A stretch of DNA of 64,000 bases, from contig NZ_CALNVW010000028.1 in NCBI RefSeq assembly GCF_940670765.1, forward strand, positions 43,100 through 107,099, in the 5' to 3' direction. How positions within the stretch are numbered: the stretch's first letter is position 1; each line of letters opens with the position of its first letter. The DNA comes from Streptomyces sp. A 4/2 (GTDB taxonomy: Bacteria; Actinomycetota; Actinomycetes; Streptomycetales; Streptomycetaceae). Of this stretch, positions 34,163-43,500 are shown in pieces. Under the pieces are notes generated by a model. The model searched no databases and had not been told where the DNA came from. It saw only the letters and a list, made by a program, of their open reading frames with translations. Position numbers and translations under genes: made by a program.

Positions 34163-35686
34163 ATGGCACCAGAACCACCGCTGCTCACGATGTCCGGCAT
34201 CACCAAGTCGTTTCCCGGCGTCCGCGCCCTCGACGGCGTCGATCTCGAAGTCCTGGCCGGTGAAGTCCACTGCCTGCTCGGCCAGAACGGCGCGGGCAAG
34301 TCCACCCTCATCAAGGTGCTCGCCGGGGTCCACCAGCCCGACGGCGGGCAGATCACCTGGCGGGGCGAGCCGGTCGGGCTCCGATCGCCGATCGCCGCGA
34401 TGCGCCTGGGCATCGCCACCATCTACCAGGAACTCGACCTCGTGGAAGGGCTGTCCGTCGCGGAGAACATCTTCCTCGGTCACGAGCCGACCACCGCGGG
34501 CTTCGTCGTACGGGGCGGCCGGGAGCGGGCCGGGGCCGCCACCCTCCTGAAGCGGCTCGGCCACACCGAGATCGACGCGGGCCGCCGCGTCGGCTCCCTC
34601 TCCGCCGCCCAGCAGCAGATCGTCTCCATGGCGCGCGCGCTCTCCCACGACGTACGGCTGATCGTGATGGACGAGCCGTCCGCCGCCCTCGACCCGGACG
34701 AGGTCGACAACCTGTTCCGTACCGTCGCCACCCTGACCGCCGACGGGGTCGCCGTCGTGTACATCTCCCACCGGCTGGAGGAGATCCGGCGCATCGGTGA
34801 CCGGGTGACCGTTCTGAAGGACGGCCGGGCCGTAGCGGGCGGGCTGCCCGCCGAGGAGACCGCGACCCGCGACATCGTTGCCATGATGACCGGCCGCACG
34901 GTCGAGTACGTCTTTCCCGAGCGGCGCCGGGACAGGGGGAGTCCCGCCGGCCCGCCGGTGCTGCGCGTCGAAGGACTCACCAGGGCCGGGGAGTTCGCGC
35001 CCTTCGACCTGGAGATCGGGCCCGGCGAGATCGTCGGCCTGGCCGGGCTCGTCGGATCGGGGCGCTCCGAGGTCCTGGAGACGGTCTTCGGCGCGCGCAG
35101 GCCGGACGCGGGCCGGGTCCTCGTCGACGGGAAACCGCTGCGGCCCGGCAGCGTCCGCGCCGCCGTCCGCGCCGGTATCGGACTGGCCCCCGAGGAGCGC
35201 AAGGCACAGGCGCTGCTGATGCTGGAATCCGTCACCCGCAATGTGTCGGTCTCCTCGATGTCCCGCTTCTCCCGCGCGGGCTGGCTGGACCGCGGCGCCG
35301 AGCGCCGGGCGGCACAGGCCGCGACCCGTGAGCTGCACCTGCGTCCCGACAACCCCGACGCCCGCGTCCGTACCCTCTCCGGAGGCAACCAGCAGAAGGC
35401 CGTACTGGCCCGCTGGCTGTTGCGCGGCTGCCGGGTCCTGCTGCTGGACGAGCCCACCAGGGGCGTCGACGTCGGCGCCCGCGCCGAGCTCTACGCCGTG
35501 ATCCGCAGGCTGGCCGACGAAGGGCTGGCCGTCCTCCTCGTATCGAGCGAAGTCCCCGAAGTGCTGGGCCTCGCCGACCGGGTGCTGGTGCTCCGCGAAG
35601 GGCGCGTCGTCCATGCGGCGGACGCCGGGGAGCTGGACGAGCACCGCGTACTCGACCTCGTGCTGGAAGGGAGCCCCACGCCATGA
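34163..35686 (+). CDS. Sugar ABC importer, double ATPase subunit (RbsA/XylG type)
   Basis: 507 residues, two ABC domains in tandem. Domain 1: Walker A GQNGAGKSTLIKVL, signature LSAAQQQIVSMARAL, Walker B LIVMDEPSAALDPD. Domain 2: degenerate Walker A GLAGLVGSGRSEVLE, signature LSGGNQQKAVLARWL, Walker B LLLDEPTRGVDVGA. This tandem form energises import of ribose, xylose, galactose or inositol. The stop overlaps the permease start by four bases (ATGA). Substrate cannot be fixed from this subunit. Confidence 0.92.
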   Translation: MAPEPPLLTMSGITKSFPGVRALDGVDLEVLAGEVHCLLGQNGAGKSTLIKVLAGVHQPDGGQITWRGEPVGLRSPIAAMRLGIATIYQELDLVEGLSVAENIFLGHEPTTAGFVVRGGRERAGAATLLKRLGHTEIDAGRRVGSLSAAQQQIVSMARALSHDVRLIVMDEPSAALDPDEVDNLFRTVATLTADGVAVVYISHRLEEIRRIGDRVTVLKDGRAVAGGLPAEETATRDIVAMMTGRTVEYVFPERRRDRGSPAGPPVLRVEGLTRAGEFAPFDLEIGPGEIVGLAGLVGSGRSEVLETVFGARRPDAGRVLVDGKPLRPGSVRAAVRAGIGLAPEERKAQALLMLESVTRNVSVSSMSRFSRAGWLDRGAERRAAQAATRELHLRPDNPDARVRTLSGGNQQKAVLARWLLRGCRVLLLDEPTRGVDVGARAELYAVIRRLADEGLAVLLVSSEVPEVLGLADRVLVLREGRVVHAADAGELDEHRVLDLVLEGSPTP

Positions 35687-36717
35687 CACAGCCCGCCTCA
35701 CCCGCGCAGCAGGACAGCCCCGGCGCCACCGCGACGGCACGGCCCGGGAGCCGTGGACCCAGGGCGCCCCTGGGGCTGCGGCTCGACGTCCGCAATCTCT
35801 CCCTCCTCGGCGTCCTCGCCGTTCTCGTCGCGGTCGGCGGCTTCACCAGACCCGACGAGTTCCTGGCCACCAGCAACCTCCAACTGGTCCTCACCCAGGC
35901 CTCGGTCATCGGGGTGGTCACCGTCGGCATGACCTTCGTGATCACCAGCGGCGGCATCGATCTGTCGGTGGGCGCGGTCGTCGCGCTCGCGTCGGTCTGG
36001 GCCACGACCCTGGCCACCCAGGAGTACGGCTTCGTGGGCATCCTCTGCACCGCGATGCTGGTGGGGCTGGGCTGCGGACTCGTCAACGGCGTACTCATCG
36101 CCTACGGCGGGATGGTGCCGTTCATCGCCACCCTGGCGATGCTGGCTTCGGCCCGCGGACTCGCCCTGCAGATCACCGACGGCAAGACGCAGATCGTGAC
36201 GGTCGGGCAGGTCCTCGATCTCGGGGTCCCCGACTCGTACGTCCTCGGGATCCCGCCGCTGGTGCTGTTCTTCGCCGGGGTCACCGTCGTCGGCTGGCTG
36301 GTGCTGAACCGTACGACCTTCGGGCGGCGGACCGTCGCGGTCGGCGGCAACGCGGAAGCGGCCCGGCTGGCCGGGATCGACGTACGCCGCCAGCGGCTCT
36401 ACCTCTATCTGCTCTCCGGCCTGTGCTGCGGCATCGCCGCCTTCATGCTGATCGTCCTGTCCGGCTCGGGGCAGAACACCAACGGCAATCTCTACGAACT
36501 CGACGCCATCGCCGCCGCGATCATCGGCGGCACCCTGCTGAGCGGTGGCCGCGGCACCGTCGTCGGCTCGGTCCTCGGCGTCCTCGTCTTCACGACGATC
36601 ACCAATATCTTCGCGCTCAACAACCTGCAGAGCGACGTCCAGCAGATCGCCAAGGGCGCGATCATCGTGGCCGCCGTACTGGTCCAGCGCCGTACCGCGC
36701 GCGACGGCGAGGCCTGA
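35683..36717 (+). CDS. Sugar ABC importer permease (RbsC/XylH type)
   Basis: 344 residues, eight to ten transmembrane segments. The N-terminal 35 residues are Pro/Ala-rich and cytoplasmic. Family features are TVGMTFVITSGGIDLSVGAVVAL near residue 80 and the EAA-like loop GGNAEAARLAGIDVRRQRLYLY, then GGTLLSGGRGTVVGS. It pairs with the ATPase gene (four-base overlap) and the lipoprotein gene 65 bases downstream. Confidence 0.92.
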   Translation: MTQPASPAQQDSPGATATARPGSRGPRAPLGLRLDVRNLSLLGVLAVLVAVGGFTRPDEFLATSNLQLVLTQASVIGVVTVGMTFVITSGGIDLSVGAVVALASVWATTLATQEYGFVGILCTAMLVGLGCGLVNGVLIAYGGMVPFIATLAMLASARGLALQITDGKTQIVTVGQVLDLGVPDSYVLGIPPLVLFFAGVTVVGWLVLNRTTFGRRTVAVGGNAEAARLAGIDVRRQRLYLYLLSGLCCGIAAFMLIVLSGSGQNTNGNLYELDAIAAAIIGGTLLSGGRGTVVGSVLGVLVFTTITNIFALNNLQSDVQQIAKGAIIVAAVLVQRRTARDGEA

Positions 36718-36782
36718 CACCCGCACCCGTGCCGCCGTTCCACTCCTTTGCACGTCCACTCGAACGAAGGGGTTCGACCGTC

Positions 36783-37835
36783 ATGCGACAAGACCCGGGA
36801 ACCAGCCGCAGAGGAATGCTGTTCGGCGCCGCAGCCGTGTCGGCGACAGCCGTCCTCAGCGCCTGCACCAGCAACGAGCCGAAGGCGAAGGGCAAGGACA
36901 CGGAGGTGAGCAGCCGCCCGGCCGCCGACGCGAAGCCGGGCAAGGCCGTCACCATCGGCTTCGCGGGCCCGCAGGCCGACCACGGCTGGCTCAACGCCAT
37001 CAACGAGAACGCCACGTCACAGGCGAAGAAGTACTCCGACGTGACCCTGGAGGCCACCGAGGGCGCCAACGACACCGCGGCCCAGATCGGCCAGGTGCAG
37101 ACCCTGATCAACAAGAAGGTCGATGTCCTGGTGATCCTGCCGGCCGACGGCAAGGCGCTCACCCAGGTCGGACTCCAGGCGATGAAGGCGGGCATCCCCG
37201 TCATCAACCTGGACCGGATCTTCGCCTCACCGCAGGCCTACCGCTGCTGGGTCGGCGGCGACAGCTACGGCATGGGTCTCAACGCGGGCCGCTACATCGG
37301 CGAGCAGCTGAAGGACAAGCCCGGCGCCAAGGTCATCGAACTGGCCGGGATCGACGGCCTGGAGCTGACCAAGCAGCGCACCCAGGGCTTCGACGACGCC
37401 CTGAAGAACTACCCGAACATCAAGAAGGTGGCCCGGCAGTCCGCCGACTTCACCGTGGAGTCCGGCCAGGCGAAGACGGCACAACTGCTCCAGGCGCAGA
37501 AGCACTTCGACGCGATGTGGAACCACGACGACGACCAGGGGGTGGGCGCCCTGCGCGCCATCGCGCAGGCGGGCCGCAAGGACTTCCTGATGGTCGGCGG
37601 TGCGGGCTCCCGGTCGGCGATGGACGCGATCAAGGCCGACAACTCGGTACTGAAGGCCACCGTCCTCTACCCGCCGAGCATGGCCGCCTCGGCCATCGAC
37701 CTGGCGCGTGCGCTCGGCCAGGCCAAGGGCATCGGCGGGCTCTCCGAGCTGGAGATCCCGGCCTCGATCACGCTCTACTCGGCGGTCGTCACCAAGGACA
37801 ACGTCGACCAGTACCTCCCGACGGGCTTCAGCTGA
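36783..37835 (+). CDS. Sugar-binding lipoprotein of the ABC importer (RbsB/XylF type)
   Basis: 350 residues from ATG at 36783. The signal peptide ends at the lipobox LSAC with the lipidated Cys at residue 28; the RR at 9-10 could even allow Tat export. Mature part is a type I periplasmic-binding fold: VTIGFAGPQADHGWLNAINEN, LVILPADGKALTQVG, INLDRIFASPQ, MWNHDDDQGVGALRAI. The ligand site resembles that of xylose/inositol binders (sugar-contacting Asp/Asn/Arg in NLDR and NHDDDQ). Last gene of the importer; a Gfo/Idh gene follows after 63 bases. Confidence 0.9.
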   Translation: MRQDPGTSRRGMLFGAAAVSATAVLSACTSNEPKAKGKDTEVSSRPAADAKPGKAVTIGFAGPQADHGWLNAINENATSQAKKYSDVTLEATEGANDTAAQIGQVQTLINKKVDVLVILPADGKALTQVGLQAMKAGIPVINLDRIFASPQAYRCWVGGDSYGMGLNAGRYIGEQLKDKPGAKVIELAGIDGLELTKQRTQGFDDALKNYPNIKKVARQSADFTVESGQAKTAQLLQAQKHFDAMWNHDDDQGVGALRAIAQAGRKDFLMVGGAGSRSAMDAIKADNSVLKATVLYPPSMAASAIDLARALGQAKGIGGLSELEIPASITLYSAVVTKDNVDQYLPTGFS

Positions 37836-37898
37836 CCGGACCGGCCGGGCGGCCCGCCGGGTGACCGATGTGTATGAGACCGATGAGGAGGATTCCGT

Positions 37899-39221
37899 AT
37901 GGCTGCTGTCTCACGGGGGACGATCCCCGGACCCCCGGCCGGAGAAGGGGGCCGGAGCGGTGTGCCGACGCTCGGCGTCGGCATGGTCGGATACGCGTTC
38001 ATGGGCGCCGCCCACTCCCAGGGGTGGCGCACCGCGGGCCGGGTCTTCGACCTGCCGATGCGACCGGTCATGGCGGCGGTCTGCGGCCGGGACGCGACCG
38101 CGGTACGGGCGGCGGCGGACCGGCACGGCTGGGCGGCGGCCGAGACCGACTGGCGGGACCTCGTCGCCCGCGACGACGTGCAGCTCGTCGACATCTGCAC
38201 CCCCGGCGACAGCCACGCGGAGATCGCGACGGCGGCGCTGGCCGCGGGCAAGCACGTGCTGTGCGAGAAGCCGCTCGCCAATACGGTCGCCGAGGCGCAG
38301 GCCATGGTCCGGGCGGCCGAAATAGCGCGCCTGAACGGCCAGTTGGCGATGGTCGGCTTCAACTACCGGCGCGCTCCCGCCGTCGCGTACGGACGTCGGC
38401 TCGTCGCGGACGGACGGCTGGGCAGGCTGCGGCACGTACGCGTCAGCTACCTCCAGGACTGGCTCGTCGACCCGGAGTTCCCGCTGACCTGGCGGCTGAA
38501 GCGCGAGAGCGCCGGGTCGGGGGCGCTCGGTGATCTGGGCGCACACATCGTGGACCTGGCGCAGTACCTGGCGGGGGAGCGGCTGGCGGGCGTGTCGGCG
38601 CTGACCGAGACCTTCGTACGGGAGCGGCCCCTCCTCGACGGGGCCTCCAGCGGACTCTCCGGGGCCGGGAACGGGAAGGGGGCCGGGGCCGGGAACGGCA
38701 CCGAGGCTGTCGGACGCGGTCCGGTCACCGTCGATGACGCGGCCGTGTTCACCGGGCGGTTCGCCTCGGGTGCGCTCGTCACCTTCGAGGCGACCCGGAT
38801 GGCGGCCGGACACAAGAACGCGCTGCGCATCGAACTCAACGGTGAGCGCGGCTCTCTCACCTTCGAACTGGAACGGCTCAACGAACTGCTCTTCCACGAC
38901 CACACGGAACCGGCTGTCTCGGCAGGTTTCCGGCGGATCCTCGTCACCGAGCCGGAACATCCCTACATGGCCGCCTGGTGGCCGCCCGGCCACGCGATCG
39001 GCTACGAACACACCTTCGTCCACCAGGCCCGCGACATGGTCGAGGCGATAGCCGCCGGGACCGACCCGTCGCCGTCCTTCGCCGACGGACTCCAGGTCCA
39101 GCGGGTGCTGGCGGCGGTGGAGGAGAGCGCGGCCAAGCGGGCCGTCTACACCCCCGTGAGCCCCGCGCCCGATCAGCCCGTGCCCGATCAGCTCGTGCCC
39201 GATCAGTCCGTACCGGAATAG
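37899..39221 (+). CDS. Gfo/Idh/MocA-family NAD(P)-dependent oxidoreductase
   Basis: 440 residues from ATG at 37899 (GAGGAGG upstream). Rossmann motif GVGMVGYAFMGAAHS, the EKPLA motif (CEKPLANTVAEAQ) with the Lys that helps orient the sugar, and the GDLGAHIVDLAQYL active-site block with its His. These enzymes oxidise or reduce inositols and sugars, often at C3. A Gly-rich insert (GAGNGKGAGAGNGTEA) interrupts the C-terminal domain near residue 255, and the protein ends in PDQxV repeats. The next isomerase starts 11 bases on. Confidence 0.9.
   Translation: MAAVSRGTIPGPPAGEGGRSGVPTLGVGMVGYAFMGAAHSQGWRTAGRVFDLPMRPVMAAVCGRDATAVRAAADRHGWAAAETDWRDLVARDDVQLVDICTPGDSHAEIATAALAAGKHVLCEKPLANTVAEAQAMVRAAEIARLNGQLAMVGFNYRRAPAVAYGRRLVADGRLGRLRHVRVSYLQDWLVDPEFPLTWRLKRESAGSGALGDLGAHIVDLAQYLAGERLAGVSALTETFVRERPLLDGASSGLSGAGNGKGAGAGNGTEAVGRGPVTVDDAAVFTGRFASGALVTFEATRMAAGHKNALRIELNGERGSLTFELERLNELLFHDHTEPAVSAGFRRILVTEPEHPYMAAWWPPGHAIGYEHTFVHQARDMVEAIAAGTDPSPSFADGLQVQRVLAAVEESAAKRAVYTPVSPAPDQPVPDQLVPDQSVPE
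39169..39213 (+). repeat. 15-bp tandem repeat at the 3' end of the Gfo/Idh gene
   Basis: Three units CCCGATCAGCCCGTG, CCCGATCAGCTCGTG and CCCGATCAGTCCGTA encode PDQPV, PDQLV, PDQSV as a C-terminal tail. Confidence 0.9.
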
Positions 39222-39231
39222 GAGGTCAGGT

Positions 39232-40236
39232 ATGCCGCGTCCCTTCACGCTCTTCACCGGCCAGTGGGCCGATCTGCCCCTGGCGGAGGTCTGCCGCCTC
39301 GCCCGCGACTTCGGCTACGACGGTCTCGAACTCGCCTGCTGGGGAGACCACTTCGAGGTCGACAAGGCGCTGCACGACCCCGGCTATCTCGACTCGCGGC
39401 GCCAACTGCTGGACAGCTACGGGCTCACGTGCTGGGCGGTCTCCAACCACCTGGTGGGCCAGGCCGTCTGCGACAGCATCATCGACGAGCGCCATCAGGC
39501 GATCCTGCCCGCCCGGATCTGGGGCGACGGGGACGGCGAGGGGGTACGCCGACGGGCGGCGCAGGAGATGAAGGACACCGCACGGGCCGCGGCGGCCTTC
39601 GGGGTGCGGACCGTCATCGGGTTCACCGGTTCGTCCATCTGGCACCTGCTGGCGATGTTCCCGCCCGTGCCGCCGCACATGATCGACCGCGGCTACCAGG
39701 ACTTCGCCGAGCGCTGGAACCCGATTCTGGACGTCTTCGACGCCGAGGGGGTGCGCTTCGCCCACGAGGTGCACCCGAGCGAGATCGCGTACGACTACTG
39801 GACCACCCAGCTGGCGCTGGACGCCGTCGGCCACCGGCCCGCCTTCGGGCTGAACTTCGACCCCAGCCACTTCGTCTGGCAGGACCTCGACCCGGTCGGC
39901 TTCCTCCACGACTTCCGTGACCGGATCTACCACGTGGACTGCAAGGAGGCCCGTACCCGGCTGGACGGGCGCAACGGCAGGCTCGGCTCGCACCTGCCGT
40001 GGGGCGACCCGAGACGCGGCTGGGACTTCGTCTCGGCGGGGCACGGTGACGTCCCCTGGGAGGACGTCTTCCGGATGCTCAACTCCATCGGCTACCGGGG
40101 GCCGGTCTCGGTCGAGTGGGAGGACGCGGGGATGGACCGGCTGGCCGGTGCCCCGGAGGCGCTCACCCGGCTGAAGGCCTTCAACTTCGACCCGCCCACG
40201 GCGTCCTTCGACGCCGCCTTCGGGGGCGGCGCGTAA
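39232..40236 (+). CDS. Sugar phosphate isomerase/epimerase (TIM barrel)
   Basis: 334 residues, ATG at 39232 after AGGAGG. AP endonuclease 2-like barrel with the metal ligands Glu (VHPSEIAYDY), Asp (NFDPSHFVW), His/Asp (YHVDCKEA) and Glu (SVEWEDAG). Start reads RPFTLFTGQWADLPLAEVC. Proteins of this type beside Gfo/Idh enzymes act on 3-keto sugars or inositol intermediates. It ends the importer operon; a terminator hairpin follows at 40284. Confidence 0.9.
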   Translation: MPRPFTLFTGQWADLPLAEVCRLARDFGYDGLELACWGDHFEVDKALHDPGYLDSRRQLLDSYGLTCWAVSNHLVGQAVCDSIIDERHQAILPARIWGDGDGEGVRRRAAQEMKDTARAAAAFGVRTVIGFTGSSIWHLLAMFPPVPPHMIDRGYQDFAERWNPILDVFDAEGVRFAHEVHPSEIAYDYWTTQLALDAVGHRPAFGLNFDPSHFVWQDLDPVGFLHDFRDRIYHVDCKEARTRLDGRNGRLGSHLPWGDPRRGWDFVSAGHGDVPWEDVFRMLNSIGYRGPVSVEWEDAGMDRLAGAPEALTRLKAFNFDPPTASFDAAFGGGA

Positions 40237-40283
40237 GGGCTGTCCCGCAAGCCCGACCCGGCCGGAGGTGCGGCAACCCGTAG

Positions 40284-40310
40284 CCCGGCGGCGGAAGAGC
40301 CGTCGCCGGG
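40284..40310 (+). terminator. Terminator of the sugar importer operon
   Basis: CCCGGCGGCGG (40284-40294) pairs with CCGTCGCCGGG (40300-40310), 11 bp with one G-U pair, loop AAGAG. It separates the operon ending at 40236 from the giant gene's promoter region. Confidence 0.65.
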
Positions 40311-40335
40311 TCGGTGCCCGCTGCCCCGGAGCATC

Positions 40336-40358
40336 TTTGTCCTGCTGCTGGAGAAAGT
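40336..40358 (+). promoter_or_regulatory. Palindromic element shared with 32648, before the giant gene
   Basis: TTTGTCCT-N6-GGAGAAAGT, identical at all 17 fixed bases and in spacing to the element before the ROK gene; GCGCAA follows at 40372-40377. The six central bases differ completely between copies, which suggests selection on the arms. Likely ROK operator. Confidence 0.6.
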
Positions 40359-40512
40359 TGACTTCGTTGCCGCGCAAGGGGTATCCGCCCCGGACGAACG
40401 CGGCTACCGTCCTTGAGGTGTACAGGACATGAATGAGGGCTCCGGAGTGACGGCGCACACCGGCAGCCACGGCCACCCACCCGTAGAACCGGTTCGTACC
40501 CGGAGGACACAC

Positions 40513-43500
40513 GTGCACAGAAAACGGCTCAGAGCCCGGAAAGCACTCGCACTCCTCACCGGCGCACTGCTCACCGCGGCAACGCTCACCCTCACCGCCC
40601 CGAACGGCGCCTCGGCTGCCGACCCCGACACCCGCGTCGCACCGGCGGCCGAGGACTTCCAGCAGGTCACCCTGGCCAAGGGCGGGGAAGAGACCGGCGA
40701 ACCCATGTCCCTCGCCGTGCTCCCCGACCGGAGCGTGCTGCACACCGCACGCAGCGGCGAACTACGGATCACCGACGCCGCGGGCAACACCCGGATCTCC
40801 GGCACCCTCCCCGTCTACAACCACGACGAGGAAGGACTCCAGGGCGTCGGCATCGACCCCGGATTCACCGAGAACCGTTTCATCTACCTCTACTACGCGC
40901 CCCCGCTGGACACCCCGGCCGGCGACGCGCCCGACAACGGCACCGCGGCCGACTTCGCGAAGTTCGACGGCGTGAACCGGCTCTCCCGTTTCGTACTCAA
41001 GACGGACGGCACCCTCGACAGCGCCAGCGAGAAGAAGATCCTCGACGTCCCGACCAGCCGCGGCATCTGCTGCCACGTCGGCGGTGACATCGACTTCGAC
41101 GCCCAGGGAAACCTGTACCTCTCGACCGGTGACGACTCCAACCCCTTCGCCTCCGACGGCTTCACCCCCATCGACGAGCGGCCCGACCGCAACCCCGCGT
41201 ACGACGCACGGCGCTCCGCGGGCAACACCAACGACCTGCGGGGCAAGATCCTCCGGATCAAGGTCGAGGACGACGCGTCGTACTCGATCCCGGACGGGAA
41301 CCTCTTCCCCGTGGGCACGGACAAGACCCGCCCGGAGATCTACGCCATGGGCTTCCGCAACCCCTTCCGGTTCAGCGTCGACAAGGCCACCGGCATCGTG
41401 TACGTCGGTGACTACGGGCCCGACGCGGGCGCCGCCGACCCGAAGCGCGGTCCGGCCGGACAGGTCGAGTTCGCCCGGGTCACCAAGGCGGGGAACTTCG
41501 GCTGGCCGTTCTGCACCGGCAAGAACGACCCCTATGTCGACTACGACTTCGCGACCGGCACCTCGGGTGCCACCTTCGACTGCGCGGCCCCGAAGAACAC
41601 CTCGCCGCACAACACCGGACTGACCGACCTGCCGCCCGCGCAGGAGGCCTGGATCCCGTACGACGGCGGGTCCGTGCCCGAGTTCGGCGACGGCTCCGAG
41701 TCCCCGATGGGCGGGCCCGTCTACCACTACGACGCGAACCTCGACTCGCCGGTCAAATTCCCGCAGGCCTACGACGGCGACTTCTTCGCCGGTGAGTTCG
41801 GCCGCCGCTGGATCAAGCGCATCACTTCGTCCGACGACGGCACCGTCCAGTCCATCAACCCCATTCCGTGGACCGGCACCCAGGTGATGGACATGGCCTT
41901 CGGGCCGGACGGCGCGCTGTACGTCCTCGACTACGGAACCTCCTGGTTCGGCGGGGACGAGAACACCGGGCTCTACCGCATCGAGAACGCCACCGGCGGC
42001 CACTCGCCCGTCGCCGAGGCATCGGCGAGCAAGACCTCCGGCACGGCGCCGCTGCGCACCACCTTCTCCTCGGCGGGCACCACCGACGCCGACGGCGACG
42101 CCCTCACCTACAGCTGGGACTTCGGCGACGGCGGCACCTCCACCGAGGCCGATCCCACCCACACGTACAAACAGAACGGCACCTACACCGCCACCGTCAC
42201 CGCCGAGGACCCCACCGGGCGCACCGGTTCGGCGAGCGCCCACGTCACGGTCGGCAACACCGCGCCGAAGGTGACGCTGGACCTGCCCGGTGACGGGCAG
42301 CTGTTCACCTTCGGCGACGAGGTCCCGTTCAAGGTGACCGTCACCGACCCGGAGGACGGCGCGATCGACTGCGCCAAGGTCGAGGTGCGGTTCATCCTGG
42401 GCCACGACAGCCACGGCCACCCCATCACCACCGCCAACGGCTGCTCCGGCACCATCAAGACCGCGATCGACGGCGGGCACGACCCCAACGCCAATGTGTT
42501 CGGGGTCATCGACGCCTCGTACACCGACGGCGGGGGCGGCGGCCAGGCCGCGCTCACCGGCCACGACCAGGCCCAGCTCCAGCCCAGGCACCGGCAGGCG
42601 GAGCACTTCACCGGCTCCTCCGGCATCACGATCCAGGAGAAGGCCGGTGCCGAGGGCGGCAAGACGGTCGGTGACATCCAGAACGGCGACTGGATCTCCT
42701 TCAAGCCGTACATCCTGGACGGCTCCACCAAGCTCACCGCGAGAATCGCCTCCGGCGGCTCGGGCGGCTTCCTCGAAGTACGGACCGGCTCGGCCACGGG
42801 GCAACTGCTCGGCTCCGCACCGGTCCCGGTGACCGGCAGCTGGGACACCTTCCAGGACATCGACGTACCGCTGCGCGGCGTACCGAAGAAGGCCACCGAA
42901 CTCTTCCTGGTCTTCAAGGGCGGCGACGGGGCGCTCTACGACGTCGACGACTTCGAGATCTCCAGCACCCCGGTGGACCGGACGGCCAAACGGGTCCTGG
43001 TCTTCTCCAAGACCGCCGGGTTCCGCCACGACGCCATCCCCGACGGCATCGCGGCGCTCAAGGAACTCGGCAAGGGCAGCAACATCACCGTCGACGCGAC
43101 CGAGGAGGCCGGCCAGTTCACCACCAGCAACCTCGCCCGCTACGACGCGGTGGTCTTCCTCTCCACCACCGGTGACGTCCTCGACGCCGACCAGCAGAAG
43201 GCGTTCGAGAACTACATCACCACCGGCGGCGGCTACCTGGGCGTGCACGCCGCGGCCGACACCGAGTACGACTGGCCGTTCTACGGCGGGCTCGTGGGCG
43301 CCTACTTCGACTCGCACCCGCAGATCCAGCCGGTGACGGTACGCGTCGAGGACCGCACCAACCCGGCGACCGCGCACCTCGGTGACAGCTGGGAGCGCAC
43401 CGACGAGCTGTACAACTACCGCACCAACCCGCGCAAGCAGACCCACGTCCTGGCCACCCTGGACGAGACCACCTACACCGGCGGCACCATGAAGGGCGAT

